64,000 nucleotides of DNA, from positions 21,676-85,675 of the forward strand of contig CAJQRG010000036.1 in the NCBI GenBank assembly GCA_905612225.1, given 5' to 3'. The notes below the pieces were generated by a model. That model was given only the letters and a program-made list of their open reading frames with translations, was not told the origin of the DNA and did not search any database. How positions within the stretch are numbered: the stretch's first letter is position 1; each line of letters begins with the position of its first letter. Positions 18,410 to 28,298 of this stretch are shown one piece after another. Source of the stretch: Emcibacteraceae bacterium (lineage in GTDB: Bacteria > Pseudomonadota > Alphaproteobacteria > Sphingomonadales > Emcibacteraceae). Both the position numbers and the translations under genes were made by a program.

Positions 18410-20011
18410 GTGAAACTTTTAATCAACCTTTTTGTCCTTATAAGTGTGGCGAACATAATCGGCTGTTCACCTAATGACCTGGCAGAAGAACCTAAGGCTA
18501 AAGATCCCGACTATAGTATCACCTATGACCTTCATGTTAAGGGCGGCACTATCGTAGATGGTTCTGGTAGTGCCCCCTTTGCGGGCGATATTTTGGTAAG
18601 TGGTGATAAAATAGTTTACGTAGGACAAGTAACCTCATCAAAAATTAAGTCCCGCACCACTATCAACGCTACAGATAAAGTGATTTCCCCTGGCTTTATT
18701 GATGCTCATTCGCACGGTGACCCACTTCAAAAAGACAACGATCTGCTCAGAAACTTTCTGCGCCAAGGTATAACCACAGTAGTGCTTGGACAGGATGGTA
18801 CCAATCCAGGTTATTTCCCTAGCGGTGGTCCGGCGCGAGACGACGGAACATTCGCATCTTGGATTAAACAAGTTAATATTCAGGGCACAGGCCCCAATAT
18901 AGCGACCCTTGTAGGACATGGGACTATAAGAAGACTCTCTGGCGGTGGAGAAAAGGATAAAGTAACGCCAGAAGAGCAGGCTAGAATGGAACAATTACTC
19001 ATAGACGGTATGAAGGCTGGGGCTTACGGCCTCAACACTGGGCTTGAATATGTGCCTGGTCGTTATGCTGATCGCGAGGAGATGGTTGGGCTTGCTAAAG
19101 TAGTTGGTTCAAATGACGGCCTTATTTCTAGTCATATTAGAAACGAGGATGACGATTTGGTCCAAGAAAGCATCGCCGAACTTCTAGAGCAGGGCAAATA
19201 CGCGCGCGTCAATGCCTCACACATAAAAATTGTCTATGGTAAAACCAGAAAACAAGGAGACGAGGTTTTAAAACAGATCCGAGACGCTCGTGCCGCAGGC
19301 ATTCAGGTTACAGCAGATGTCTACCCCTATCTCGCCAGCTTTGGTGATATGAGCTACCTCTATCCAGAATGGGCAAAAAGGGCCCCAGAGTTTAAGGAGG
19401 CGGCCATAAATCGTCGGGAAGAGTTTGAAGAATTTTTGCGCGTCAAAATCATCCGCCGTAATGGCGCCGGAGCTATTTTAATCTCTAGCGGTGAATATTC
19501 TGGCATGACACTTGCTGAAATCGTAGCCGTTACTGGTAAACGCCCAGAGGAACAAATTATTGATTTTGGTCATAACGGACCAGCTACGGCTCACTTCATT
19601 ATGACCAAAGAAACTCAAGACGCCTTTATCACGGCCCCAGATGTTTCTATTTCAACCGACGGTAGCCCAACCATGCGTCACCCGAGATCCTTCGGTTCTT
19701 TTCCTAAGGTGATCGAAGAATATGTAGTACGTGATAAGGTCCTGAGCCTCGAGCTTGCAATTAATAAGATGACCGGCCAGACCGCCAAAATATTTGGCCT
19801 TAAAAGTCGTGGCCTGCTTAAGCAGGGTTTAGCTGCCGACATCTTAGTCATGGACATTAAGAATATAAAAGCCAATACCACGTGGACCAATATTTTTGCC
19901 ACACCAAGTGGCTTTGATTATGTGATAGTTAATGGTCATTTAACTGAGACCGCGGCAAAATCCTCTAAACCAACCTTCGGCCGAATTCTTCTAAAGCATA
20001 AAGGCGATTAA
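18410..20011 (+). CDS. N-acyl-D-amino-acid deacylase family amidohydrolase, predicted lipoprotein
   Basis: The family hydrolyses N-acyl-D-amino acids or related amides. Starting at GTG 18410, which has GGGAG upstream, the 533-residue product begins with a lipoprotein signal ending at the lipobox IIGC, Cys at ~19. It should therefore be exported and lipid-anchored. The amidohydrolase barrel shows ISPGFIDAHSHGDP (His-x-His metal motif, ~98-107), SSHIRNEDDD and NASHIKIVYGK (metal His residues), and ISTDGSPTMRHPRSFG with the catalytic Asp. Where D-aminoacylases carry a metal-binding Cys this protein reads VVLGQDGTN, so the metal site may differ. An upstream TTG at 18395 is an alternative start. 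Its neighbours are two carriers and an FAD oxidase. Confidence 0.86.
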   Translation: MKLLINLFVLISVANIIGCSPNDLAEEPKAKDPDYSITYDLHVKGGTIVDGSGSAPFAGDILVSGDKIVYVGQVTSSKIKSRTTINATDKVISPGFIDAHSHGDPLQKDNDLLRNFLRQGITTVVLGQDGTNPGYFPSGGPARDDGTFASWIKQVNIQGTGPNIATLVGHGTIRRLSGGGEKDKVTPEEQARMEQLLIDGMKAGAYGLNTGLEYVPGRYADREEMVGLAKVVGSNDGLISSHIRNEDDDLVQESIAELLEQGKYARVNASHIKIVYGKTRKQGDEVLKQIRDARAAGIQVTADVYPYLASFGDMSYLYPEWAKRAPEFKEAAINRREEFEEFLRVKIIRRNGAGAILISSGEYSGMTLAEIVAVTGKRPEEQIIDFGHNGPATAHFIMTKETQDAFITAPDVSISTDGSPTMRHPRSFGSFPKVIEEYVVRDKVLSLELAINKMTGQTAKIFGLKSRGLLKQGLAADILVMDIKNIKANTTWTNIFATPSGFDYVIVNGHLTETAAKSSKPTFGRILLKHKGD

Positions 20012-20059
20012 GCTTTTGATAAAACCTAAAAATATTTTCTTATATATAAAACAAAGTAA

Positions 20060-21388
20060 TTAACCGTTAAGGCGCCACTCTTTATAAGTATCTTGAAGTT
20101 GAAACAACCAATACGCTGTTTGCGCCACAATTGGACCAAAGGGCTTTCCCGCGTAATCAAGCCCATATGGCTCAAAAAGTTTATAACGCTCGTCACCATA
20201 AACGATGGCATTTGAAATAACCTCGCCACCTGCTATAGTAGATGTCATTCCAGAGCCTCCAAAACCTTGCGCATACCAAAAACCCGGTTCAAGTTGACCA
20301 ATCTGGGGCATTTTATGAACTGGATATCCCATAAGCCCTCCCCATGCCACTGCTGCCCTGACGCCCCTCAATTGTGGGTAAACTCCGAACAAGTCATTTT
20401 TCATGATTTGCTCTAATTTTTTTCCTGCTGGTCTAAACATAGACACCCGTCCTCCCCAAAAGAGACTGGTATCATCAAAGGTTCTATAATAGTTAGATGA
20501 AAAACGATTATCACTAACCCCCCACTTACCCTTTATTGCATCTTTTAGACGGTCCCCGATAGGCTCCGTAAGCATGACATAAGTTGCCACCGGCAAAGTA
20601 GCGGTAGACAATTTAAAATTCAAGGACCCTATATAAGCGCTGCAACAAATCACTAACTCATCGACAGTAACTGAACCATTTTCTGTTAGAATTTTCCAAC
20701 CATTTGTTGTTTTAGATATATTCAGTGCGGGAGAATTTTCAAAAACTCGCGCTCCACCCTTTTCTGCCTCCCTAGCAGAATGAATTGTATAATTAAGTGA
20801 ATGCAGCTGGAATCCATTCGGCTTTAGAAATGCATCGTAATAGTGGTCAGAGTGATAATAATCACGAATTTTTTCTTTGGGCCAAAACTCATAATTTACA
20901 CTCATAAGGTCATTCAAAAATTCAACGTTTTTTTCGACCGTTCCTGGCTCATCAAACCACGAGACATCAAGAAGTCCCGGTATGTTATCCTTTAGTTTTT
21001 TTCCCTGGTTCCCAATACGCCGATTAATAATACCCATGGCATCCGTTGTAAGGCTTAAGAGTTCTCTTGCGTGGCATTCACCTACCCTCTTCACAATATC
21101 GCCTGCGCCTTGAGAATATCCGGGACTAACAAACCCACCGTTGCGCCCTGAGGCGCCCCACCCAATTCGATTAGCTTCGATAAGAACCGCTTTTTCGCCT
21201 TTTTCGACTAAACTATGAAGTGTTGCAACGCCCGCCATGCCTCCACCAATTACGCAGACCTTCGCATTAATATCATCCGTTAGCGTTGGAAATTTGCCAG
21301 GGTTATAGAGAGTTCTTGAATAATAGCTATCAATATATTCACCTTTTTCTTCTGCATATTTATATCTTATAGGCATCGCTTTTCCCAT
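20060..21388 (-). CDS. FAD-dependent amine/D-amino-acid oxidase family protein (DAO, PuuB/OrdL-like)
   Basis: A 442-residue flavoenzyme. The FAD-binding motif VCVIGGGMAGVATLHSLVEKG is at ~44-64, followed by EANRIGWGASGRNGGFVSPG, the second DAO signature seen in gamma-glutamylputrescine oxidase (PuuB) and related OrdL proteins. The C-terminal WYAQGFGGSGMTSTIAGGEVI completes the dinucleotide fold. It likely oxidises an amine or amino acid in the cytosol with FAD. An ATG four codons downstream (21376) has a better GGGA spacing and may be the real start. It is divergent from the second NhaC-like carrier across a 230-245 base spacer with tandem palindromic boxes. Confidence 0.88.
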   Translation of the reverse strand: MGKAMPIRYKYAEEKGEYIDSYYSRTLYNPGKFPTLTDDINAKVCVIGGGMAGVATLHSLVEKGEKAVLIEANRIGWGASGRNGGFVSPGYSQGAGDIVKRVGECHARELLSLTTDAMGIINRRIGNQGKKLKDNIPGLLDVSWFDEPGTVEKNVEFLNDLMSVNYEFWPKEKIRDYYHSDHYYDAFLKPNGFQLHSLNYTIHSAREAEKGGARVFENSPALNISKTTNGWKILTENGSVTVDELVICCSAYIGSLNFKLSTATLPVATYVMLTEPIGDRLKDAIKGKWGVSDNRFSSNYYRTFDDTSLFWGGRVSMFRPAGKKLEQIMKNDLFGVYPQLRGVRAAVAWGGLMGYPVHKMPQIGQLEPGFWYAQGFGGSGMTSTIAGGEVISNAIVYGDERYKLFEPYGLDYAGKPFGPIVAQTAYWLFQLQDTYKEWRLNG

Positions 21389-21535
21389 GATTTCTAGGCG
21401 CCGGCTTCATTTTAAATCTGCATTGTATAAATTAGTTTATAACAAACAGAAAATAAACGTAATATACTTTTAAGATACCAATAAGAAAATTGTGCTGCTA
21501 AAGAGAAATTTTCCTCTTTATATGTAGCCCCTTAT

Positions 21536-21563
21536 ATAAGACTTATTGAGATAAGACTTATTG
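21536..21563. promoter_or_regulatory. Tandem palindromic boxes in divergent FAD-oxidase/carrier promoter region
   Basis: The 13-base sequence ATAAGACTTATTG occurs twice, at 21536-21548 and 21551-21563, in the same orientation with a 15-base period. Each copy contains the interrupted palindrome ATAAG-A-CTTAT. They lie between the divergent oxidase and carrier starts, about 70 bases before the carrier ATG at 21634. This looks like a double operator for a local regulator, which is not encoded nearby. Confidence 0.5.
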
Positions 21564-21633
21564 CTTTTATATTAGTTCCCTAGCATACTGCAGATAAAAA
21601 TAGAGCTAAAAAAATTTAATGAAAGGCCTCAAA

Positions 21634-23010
21634 ATGGGTTGGTTGACAATATTACCGCAAATCGTTGCAATCGGCATTGTTCTGTGGAGAAAAGAAGTTA
21701 TTCTCGCTCTCGTTGCAGCTATATTTACCTCTGAATTACTTTTACTCATTCATGCAAACCAGGTAACCATCGCCATGGCTCCTATCGAGACAATTGAGCG
21801 TATTGTCAGTGTTTTTTCTAGTCCCGGCAATACTAGAATACTGGTTTTTTCCCTTATAGTAGGAGGCTTAATTGCCTACCTTAAGCATTCTGGGGGGGTC
21901 ACTGCTTTGGTTAATTTACTAATTAACACTGGTATTACTAAAACTAAAAAACAAGCCGGGCTTATGTCTTTTTTAATTGGCATCTTGCTGTTTGTAGAAA
22001 GTAACCTGAGTGTGATTACAGCCGGTATTGTCTCGCGCGGTCTTTTTGATAAGTTTGGAATGAGCAGGGAACGGCTCGCTTACGTAATTGATAGCACAAG
22101 CGCACCTGTATGTATTCTTCTGTTGTTTAACGGTTGGGGAGCAATTGTACTTGCTAACCTTAACTCCAATGGCCTTGCAAATCCGGAAACAACTTTAATT
22201 GGTACAATTTTTTATAATTTTTATGCTTGGATAGCGCTTGCAATCGTTCTCTACACAATACTTAGTGATAAATTACACGGCCCCTTAAAGGGCTTTGAAG
22301 CAAGAACCCAGTTAGCGGCCCAAAAGAACCCCGCTCCCGAGTTTCCGGCTAGTAAAGCCAGCTTTATGATTTTACCTCTTTTTACTTTAGTCATGCTTAT
22401 TTTTACCTTCATGTACTGGACGGGAGGGGGATCCATTCGTAGCGGGGATGGATCAAAGTCTATTCTTTATGCCTCAGTTATTTCCTGCATTGTTATCTAC
22501 ATAATGATGCTCGCCAGTAGGCGTTTCAGTCACATCAATCTGGTAGATATTGGATTTAAAGGGATGGGGGAGCTCCTGCCGCTTGTATCTATCGTCCTCC
22601 TGTCTTTAGCGCTGGGCGCAAGCCTCCAAATTCTGGGAACGGGCCTTTTTGTTGCTGGCATTGTAGGAGAGACGCTGCCGGTCATTATGATTGTTCCTAT
22701 GCTGTTTCTTGCCTCATCAATTATGGCGTTTACCACTGGGACATCATTTGGTACATTCGCTATGATGATCCCAATAGGCGTGCCCCTAATTCAAATGCTC
22801 GGACTACCTCCGGCATTTGTTATATCGGCGATACTTGGTGGTGGTGTGTTTGGCGACCATTGTTCTCCAATATCCGATACAACAATGATCTCCTCCGTTG
22901 CTTCTGGTTGTAACCTTCTTGATCATGTCAAAACTCAACTCCCATATGCACTAGTTGGCGGAGGCCTTACGTTCGTTGCCTATATTATAACCGGGCTCTT
23001 TGTTCTATAA
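21634..23010 (+). CDS. NhaC-family Na+/H+ antiporter-like carrier (second copy)
   Basis: A polytopic carrier of 458 residues with ~11 hydrophobic stretches. The signature FGDHCSPISDTTMISSVASG near residue 408 is followed by HVKTQLPYAL, very close to the carrier at 16813-18330. The N-terminal GWLTILPQIVAIGIVLWRKEV is also family-typical. An in-frame ATG at 21619 exists, but AAAGG seven bases before 21634 supports the shorter form. Together with the deacylase and oxidase next door, an amino-acid or organic-acid transport role coupled to Na+ or H+ seems at least as likely as plain pH homeostasis; this is inference. Confidence 0.87.
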   Translation: MGWLTILPQIVAIGIVLWRKEVILALVAAIFTSELLLLIHANQVTIAMAPIETIERIVSVFSSPGNTRILVFSLIVGGLIAYLKHSGGVTALVNLLINTGITKTKKQAGLMSFLIGILLFVESNLSVITAGIVSRGLFDKFGMSRERLAYVIDSTSAPVCILLLFNGWGAIVLANLNSNGLANPETTLIGTIFYNFYAWIALAIVLYTILSDKLHGPLKGFEARTQLAAQKNPAPEFPASKASFMILPLFTLVMLIFTFMYWTGGGSIRSGDGSKSILYASVISCIVIYIMMLASRRFSHINLVDIGFKGMGELLPLVSIVLLSLALGASLQILGTGLFVAGIVGETLPVIMIVPMLFLASSIMAFTTGTSFGTFAMMIPIGVPLIQMLGLPPAFVISAILGGGVFGDHCSPISDTTMISSVASGCNLLDHVKTQLPYALVGGGLTFVAYIITGLFVL

Positions 23011-23429
23011 TGATGAGGCACACTACAGTCCAGTAGCCCAAAAACTTTACTTATTTTAATGGATCTCTACTTTGAATAATTAGTTGTTTTGTCCTTTGAG
23101 GGACACATTTCCTACTGCAACCTAATTTAATCTTTCATTTATATATTTGTCATTTTAAGGCCCTTTCTGATAAAGCCTTATAATCAATTTTTAGGAAACA
23201 ATATGATAGTTTAAAATAATATTATCTAATTCTGTCTATTGCTTGCTAAACGGAGGGGACATGGTATTAATGTAATATAAATACTAGACAAAAAATTAAA
23301 CCTTAGACCACATTATTCAATATATTGACTATAATAAAGATACCCTTAATGACCAAAAAATATTTCTCAAAATGAATAAATATTCCAATATTTCAAAAAA
23401 ATTAGTTTTTATAATATAAGGAAAATGCA
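23011..23429. other. AT-rich intergenic stretch upstream of the NAD-glutamate dehydrogenase gene
   Basis: I see no gene, tRNA or clear terminator in these 419 bases. TATAAT appears at about 23329-23334, roughly 95 bases before the dehydrogenase start, but no good -35 lies 16-18 bases before it. AAGGAAA precedes the GTG start and serves as its ribosome-binding site. Confidence 0.5.
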
Positions 23430-26400
23430 GTGAGCCGTTGGTCCCAAAGAGAAATTCGCCTAGATACTATTATTGACTATTCCAAAGAAAAAATGAAGTC
23501 TTCTCTTGGGCCCGACTTTATTAATTTTGTAAGTACTTTTTATAAAAATGCTTCCCCGGAAGACTTGAGCCTTGAATTAGATGAGCTATACGCAATAGCC
23601 CTCAGCAACTGGAATTTTATTTCTGAATTTAGCCCAAACGGGTCCAAGATTAGGATTTTTAATCCCTCCCTTGAGGCCCATGGATGGACGTCTTCCCACA
23701 CAATAATTCAAATACTAAGTACAGACATGCCGTTTCTGATCGACAGCGTTACATCGAACCTGCTCGAAAGCGGTACCTCTTTGCACATGCTTATTCATCC
23801 GGTTCTTGAGTGTAATCGAGATAAAGCAGGTAAAATCATTAAAAAAGGTGGCACAACTGCTACCGAATCCATTATGCATATTGAAATTACAGCTATAAGT
23901 AATGATCAAGAAATTAATGAATTACGTTCAAAGCTTAAGATAGTCACCGATCTCGTTAACTCCTCCGTGGAGGATTGGAGGCCAACCCTTCAAAAAGTTC
24001 AAGAAACTTCAGAAAATCTGATCTTTGCACCTAAGTCCGTTGCAATAGAAGAAGTTAAGGAGGCACAGGCCTTTCTTAAATGGCTTACTGAGAATAATTT
24101 TACACTATTAGGCTACCGCGAATATAATCATAAAAATAAAGAAAATCCAAGTATTGAAAATGGTTATGGCATATTGCGTGATCCTGGGTTTCACGTTCTC
24201 CGCGGCCCAAAAGGATTAGTATCGATTTCTCCAGAAATTGATGATTTTATGGCTAGCGATAAAATCATGCTTATTACCAAAGCTAATGTAAAATCGATGG
24301 TTCACCGCGTTGTGCATTTGGATTATATTGGTTTTAAGAAATTTGATAAAAAGGGAAAAGTTATAGCTGAAATCCGCTTTGTTGGGCTTTTCACATCTGA
24401 CAGTTATAACCAACGCGCCCAAAATATTCCCTATTTGGATAGAAAGGTGCGTTCAGTAGTGGAGCGCTCTGGCTTTGATTACAATGGCCACGACGGTAAA
24501 GCCCTTTTTCATGTCTTGGAAACATTACCGCGCGATGAACTCTTCCAGATCGACGAGACGCCCCTTTTCCGCACATCCATCGGCATATTAAATCTTAATT
24601 TACGGCCCCGGTGCCGTGCTTTCGTAAGAAAAGATAAATTTGAACGGTTTGTTTCCGCTCTAGTGTTTGTGCCACGCGAACTTTATAATTCAATCCTAAG
24701 GACTAAAATAGAGAAGATCCTTTGTGATGCATTTAATGGGGAACTTTCTTCCCGCTATGCACAGCTCAGCAATGATCGCATTGCCCGTTGGCACTTTATT
24801 ATTCGAACAAAGCCAGGCCAAGTTCCCAATCCAGATACTGAAAGTATTAATAAAAGGATATCTAAAGTTGCGCAAAGCTGGACTGACTATTTTCTTGAAG
24901 TTTTGATTGATAGGTGGGGTGAAGAAAAAGGATCTCAACTTTACAGGAAGTATTCCACCGCGTTTAGTCCAGCCTACCTTGAAAACTTTGATCCACGATT
25001 TGCAGTAACTGACGTTGCCAAATTTGAACAGCTACCCGATAATAATAATATTGGATTTAATTTTTATCGCGAACAAGAAGACGCCAAATATATCGTTCGC
25101 CTTAAAATATACACTAGTAGCAACCCCATAGCTTTAAGTGACTGCCTACCAATGCTTGAAAATTTGGGCTTCAGAGTAATCGAAGAATACGCGTTCGATG
25201 TCACTACAAGTGAGAATAATAAAAAAATTAATCATAGTATTCATGATTTTTATCTTGAAGAACCGAACAGGCTTTCTTTGGACCTTGGTGATCTAAAGGC
25301 TCGCATGGAAGATGCCCTTATCGCAGTTTGGGCAGGTAAGATTGATAATGATGGCTTTAATGAATTAGTGTTAAAGGCCAGCATGCCTCATCATCATATC
25401 CTTATTTTACGAATATACAGCAAGTATCTCCGACAATTGGGTAGCGCTTATAGTGAGCTTTATATGCAAGATACTCTGACGCAGTATGTTAAAGTATCAA
25501 AACTGTTGGCTGAGTTATTTGAAATATACTTTAATCCCATCGTCGCAAATGATTACGATCGTGATGAAGGGGCAGCAAAACACATAAAAAAAATCAAACG
25601 ACTTCTTACTAAGGTAGAAAGTCTTGATCAAGACCGCATGCTTCGTAATTATCTAAATGTTATAGTGTCTTCATTAAGAACTAATTTCTACCAACTGGCC
25701 GATGGCGGACATCAGAAACCTTATATCTCTATAAAAATAAAAAGTGTCGACGTGACTGCAGCGCCTAAACCACGCCCTTTTGCCGAAATATTTGTCTACT
25801 CTCCAAGGTTTGAGGGCCTCCACCTGAGGAATGGAAGAGTTGCACGTGGTGGCATTAGATGGTCTGATAGAAAAGAGGATTATCGTACAGAAGTCCTCGG
25901 ACTAGTAAAGGCCCAACAAGTGAAAAATACTGTCATTGTACCCGTGGGTGCAAAAGGCGGTTTTGTTCCAAAACAAATGCCAGAAACCCCGACCCGGGAA
26001 GAGTTATTAGAAGAAGGTATTAGCTGCTATAAATCTTTTGTATCAGGACTTCTTGACATCACCGACAATCTAAAAGAGGGTAAAGTAATTGCCCCGCGAG
26101 ATGTTATTCGCCGAGATAATGACGATCCTTATCTTGTCGTTGCTGCCGACAAGGGTACTGCAACTTTTTCAGATATTGCCAACGGCCTCGCTCATGATTA
26201 TGGGTTCTGGCTTGATGATGCTTTCGCATCTGGAGGCTCCGTCGGTTATGACCATAAAAAAATGGGTATTACAGCACGCGGCGCATGGGTGAGTGTGCAG
26301 CGCCATTTTCGTGAACGTGGTTTAGATGTTCAAAAAGATACCATCACTGTTGCCGGCATAGGCGACATGTCAGGCGATGTATTTGGCAACGGGCTCCTTT

Positions 26401-28232
26401 GTTCTAAGGCCGTCAAGTTAGTCGCAGCGTTTGACCACCGTGATATTTTTATTGATCCCAATCCTGATCTAAAGAAATCATACGCTGAAAGAAGTCGTAT
26501 GTTTAATCTCCCTCGCTCAAGTTGGGAAGATTATAATAAAAGTCTTATGTCAAAAGGTGGAGGCGTCTTCAGTCGAAAACTAAAGTCAATTAACCTAACG
26601 GCAGAAATGAAAAATATGTTTGGGTTTGATGATGATATAACTTCCTCCACCCCTAATGATTTGATCCAAGCTATTCTTACTTCGCATGTTGATTTACTTT
26701 GGTTTGGGGGTATCGGCACTTATGTGAAATCAGAAAGCGAAAGTAACGCAGCTGCGGGCGACCGCGCCAACGACGCGATCCGAATCAACGGTAAGGATCT
26801 TAACTGTAAAGTAATTGGTGAAGGTGGAAACCTTGGGTGCACACAACTAGGCCGGATAGAGTACTGTATGAATGGCGGGATGATGAATACCGATGCCATT
26901 GATAATTCCGCTGGTGTTGACTGCTCTGATAACGAAGTAAATATTAAAATCTTGCTCAATAGTATTGTTGCAGACGGAAAAATAACTAAAAAGGAACGCG
27001 ACGCGCTACTTGAAGAAATGACTGATGAAGTAGCAGACCTTGTTTTACGGGATAATTATCTTCAAACACAGGCAATAAGCTTGGCTAAAGCAAGCAGCGT
27101 ACTGCAACTAGATAGTTTTGAGCGCTACCTTGACGAGTTAGAAGGGTCTGCAAGCTTGGACCGTGAGCTTGAATTTCTTCCCAATGGGGAAGACCTCGAG
27201 GAACGAGCAGAAAAATCTCTTGGGCTGTCCCGGCCGGAGAACTCTGTTTTACTTGCCTACGCCAAAATGGCTTTGTTTGATAGTATGATGGATAGTAATT
27301 TTCTTGATGATCCCTATCTTGAAAAATTCCTTTTTAAGTCTTTTCCAAAAACATTGAGTAAAGACTATAAAAACGAAATGAGAGGTCATCAACTTCGCAG
27401 CCAAATTATTGCTAAAGTTCTATGCAATGATATTGTCAATCGTGGCGGCATACAAGCAATCAAAGAAGAAACCGGTGCAAGCGGAGCAGAGATAGCACGG
27501 GCCGCAATTATCACCAGCGAAGTTTTTGAACTTGATAATGTTTGGGGTCGAATTGAAAAACTTGACTATGTAGCGCCATCGACAATTCAAATCTTAATGC
27601 TGATGGATGTTGAAGAATTTGCTCGGCGCCAAACTATATGGTTCCTTAATAATACAGACAACAAACAATCTATCAAAAAAATAATCGACGACTATAAGCC
27701 TGGCATCACCGAATTATTCTTGATGGACACTGTCGCAGAAATTAGTCCGGATGAGAGTTCTTCGAGCAACCGTAATATGTATATTGAGCAAAATGTCGAC
27801 GAAGAGCTTGCCCAACATATAGCCAGTCTCGATATCAAAATGGCAGCCTGCGATTTAGTTCAGGTGGCTAAAGAACTTGCTCTCGATATTACACAGGTAG
27901 CTTCAGCATACTTCATGTTTGGTGAAGAGCTTGGGTTTGAATGGTTGCGCAGTCAGGCAGAGATGGTGGAAACATCTGATCATTGGGACCGCCTTGCAGT
28001 CAATAGTATTCTTGGTGATTTACAAGATCAACAAAAAATTATTACTCGCACTGCTCTAATCGGTTGTAAAGATGCAGGCTGTTTAAAGGCGGCAAAAAAA
28101 TGGTTGCGTGATAATCAATCCGCAACTATCCGCGTTAAAAAATTATTACAAGATTTCCAAAATGCTGGCGCCCTTAACGTCACGAAGATGGGTTTCGCCG
28201 CCCGGCAAATCAGGAACGTTATTATCGATTAG
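23430..28232 (+). CDS. gdhB: NAD-specific glutamate dehydrogenase, large (~180 kDa) class
   Basis: This enzyme oxidatively deaminates glutamate to 2-oxoglutarate with NAD+, mainly for glutamate catabolism. At 1600 residues it matches the 180-kDa bacterial class (Bac_GDH). The long N-terminal part with ACT-like regulatory modules spans ~1-700. The catalytic domain spans ~770-1260, with RGGIRWSDRKEDYRTEVLGL near 806-825, VPVGAKGGFVPKQ with catalytic lysines, DKGTATFSDIAN near 906 and VAGIGDMSGDVFGNG for nucleotide binding. GEGGNLGCTQLGRIEY follows. A helical C-terminal domain ends the protein. The start is GTG with AAGGAAA upstream; the ATG six bases earlier reads into a stop after two codons. 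Allosteric control by amino acids is known for the class. Confidence 0.96.
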   Translation: MSRWSQREIRLDTIIDYSKEKMKSSLGPDFINFVSTFYKNASPEDLSLELDELYAIALSNWNFISEFSPNGSKIRIFNPSLEAHGWTSSHTIIQILSTDMPFLIDSVTSNLLESGTSLHMLIHPVLECNRDKAGKIIKKGGTTATESIMHIEITAISNDQEINELRSKLKIVTDLVNSSVEDWRPTLQKVQETSENLIFAPKSVAIEEVKEAQAFLKWLTENNFTLLGYREYNHKNKENPSIENGYGILRDPGFHVLRGPKGLVSISPEIDDFMASDKIMLITKANVKSMVHRVVHLDYIGFKKFDKKGKVIAEIRFVGLFTSDSYNQRAQNIPYLDRKVRSVVERSGFDYNGHDGKALFHVLETLPRDELFQIDETPLFRTSIGILNLNLRPRCRAFVRKDKFERFVSALVFVPRELYNSILRTKIEKILCDAFNGELSSRYAQLSNDRIARWHFIIRTKPGQVPNPDTESINKRISKVAQSWTDYFLEVLIDRWGEEKGSQLYRKYSTAFSPAYLENFDPRFAVTDVAKFEQLPDNNNIGFNFYREQEDAKYIVRLKIYTSSNPIALSDCLPMLENLGFRVIEEYAFDVTTSENNKKINHSIHDFYLEEPNRLSLDLGDLKARMEDALIAVWAGKIDNDGFNELVLKASMPHHHILILRIYSKYLRQLGSAYSELYMQDTLTQYVKVSKLLAELFEIYFNPIVANDYDRDEGAAKHIKKIKRLLTKVESLDQDRMLRNYLNVIVSSLRTNFYQLADGGHQKPYISIKIKSVDVTAAPKPRPFAEIFVYSPRFEGLHLRNGRVARGGIRWSDRKEDYRTEVLGLVKAQQVKNTVIVPVGAKGGFVPKQMPETPTREELLEEGISCYKSFVSGLLDITDNLKEGKVIAPRDVIRRDNDDPYLVVAADKGTATFSDIANGLAHDYGFWLDDAFASGGSVGYDHKKMGITARGAWVSVQRHFRERGLDVQKDTITVAGIGDMSGDVFGNGLLCSKAVKLVAAFDHRDIFIDPNPDLKKSYAERSRMFNLPRSSWEDYNKSLMSKGGGVFSRKLKSINLTAEMKNMFGFDDDITSSTPNDLIQAILTSHVDLLWFGGIGTYVKSESESNAAAGDRANDAIRINGKDLNCKVIGEGGNLGCTQLGRIEYCMNGGMMNTDAIDNSAGVDCSDNEVNIKILLNSIVADGKITKKERDALLEEMTDEVADLVLRDNYLQTQAISLAKASSVLQLDSFERYLDELEGSASLDRELEFLPNGEDLEERAEKSLGLSRPENSVLLAYAKMALFDSMMDSNFLDDPYLEKFLFKSFPKTLSKDYKNEMRGHQLRSQIIAKVLCNDIVNRGGIQAIKEETGASGAEIARAAIITSEVFELDNVWGRIEKLDYVAPSTIQILMLMDVEEFARRQTIWFLNNTDNKQSIKKIIDDYKPGITELFLMDTVAEISPDESSSSNRNMYIEQNVDEELAQHIASLDIKMAACDLVQVAKELALDITQVASAYFMFGEELGFEWLRSQAEMVETSDHWDRLAVNSILGDLQDQQKIITRTALIGCKDAGCLKAAKKWLRDNQSATIRVKKLLQDFQNAGALNVTKMGFAARQIRNVIID

Positions 28233-28298
28233 GTAACTTATTATTATAATGTTGTCAAAGCCACTGCTTATGTTGACCTTTCACTCGGATCTAGTTTA

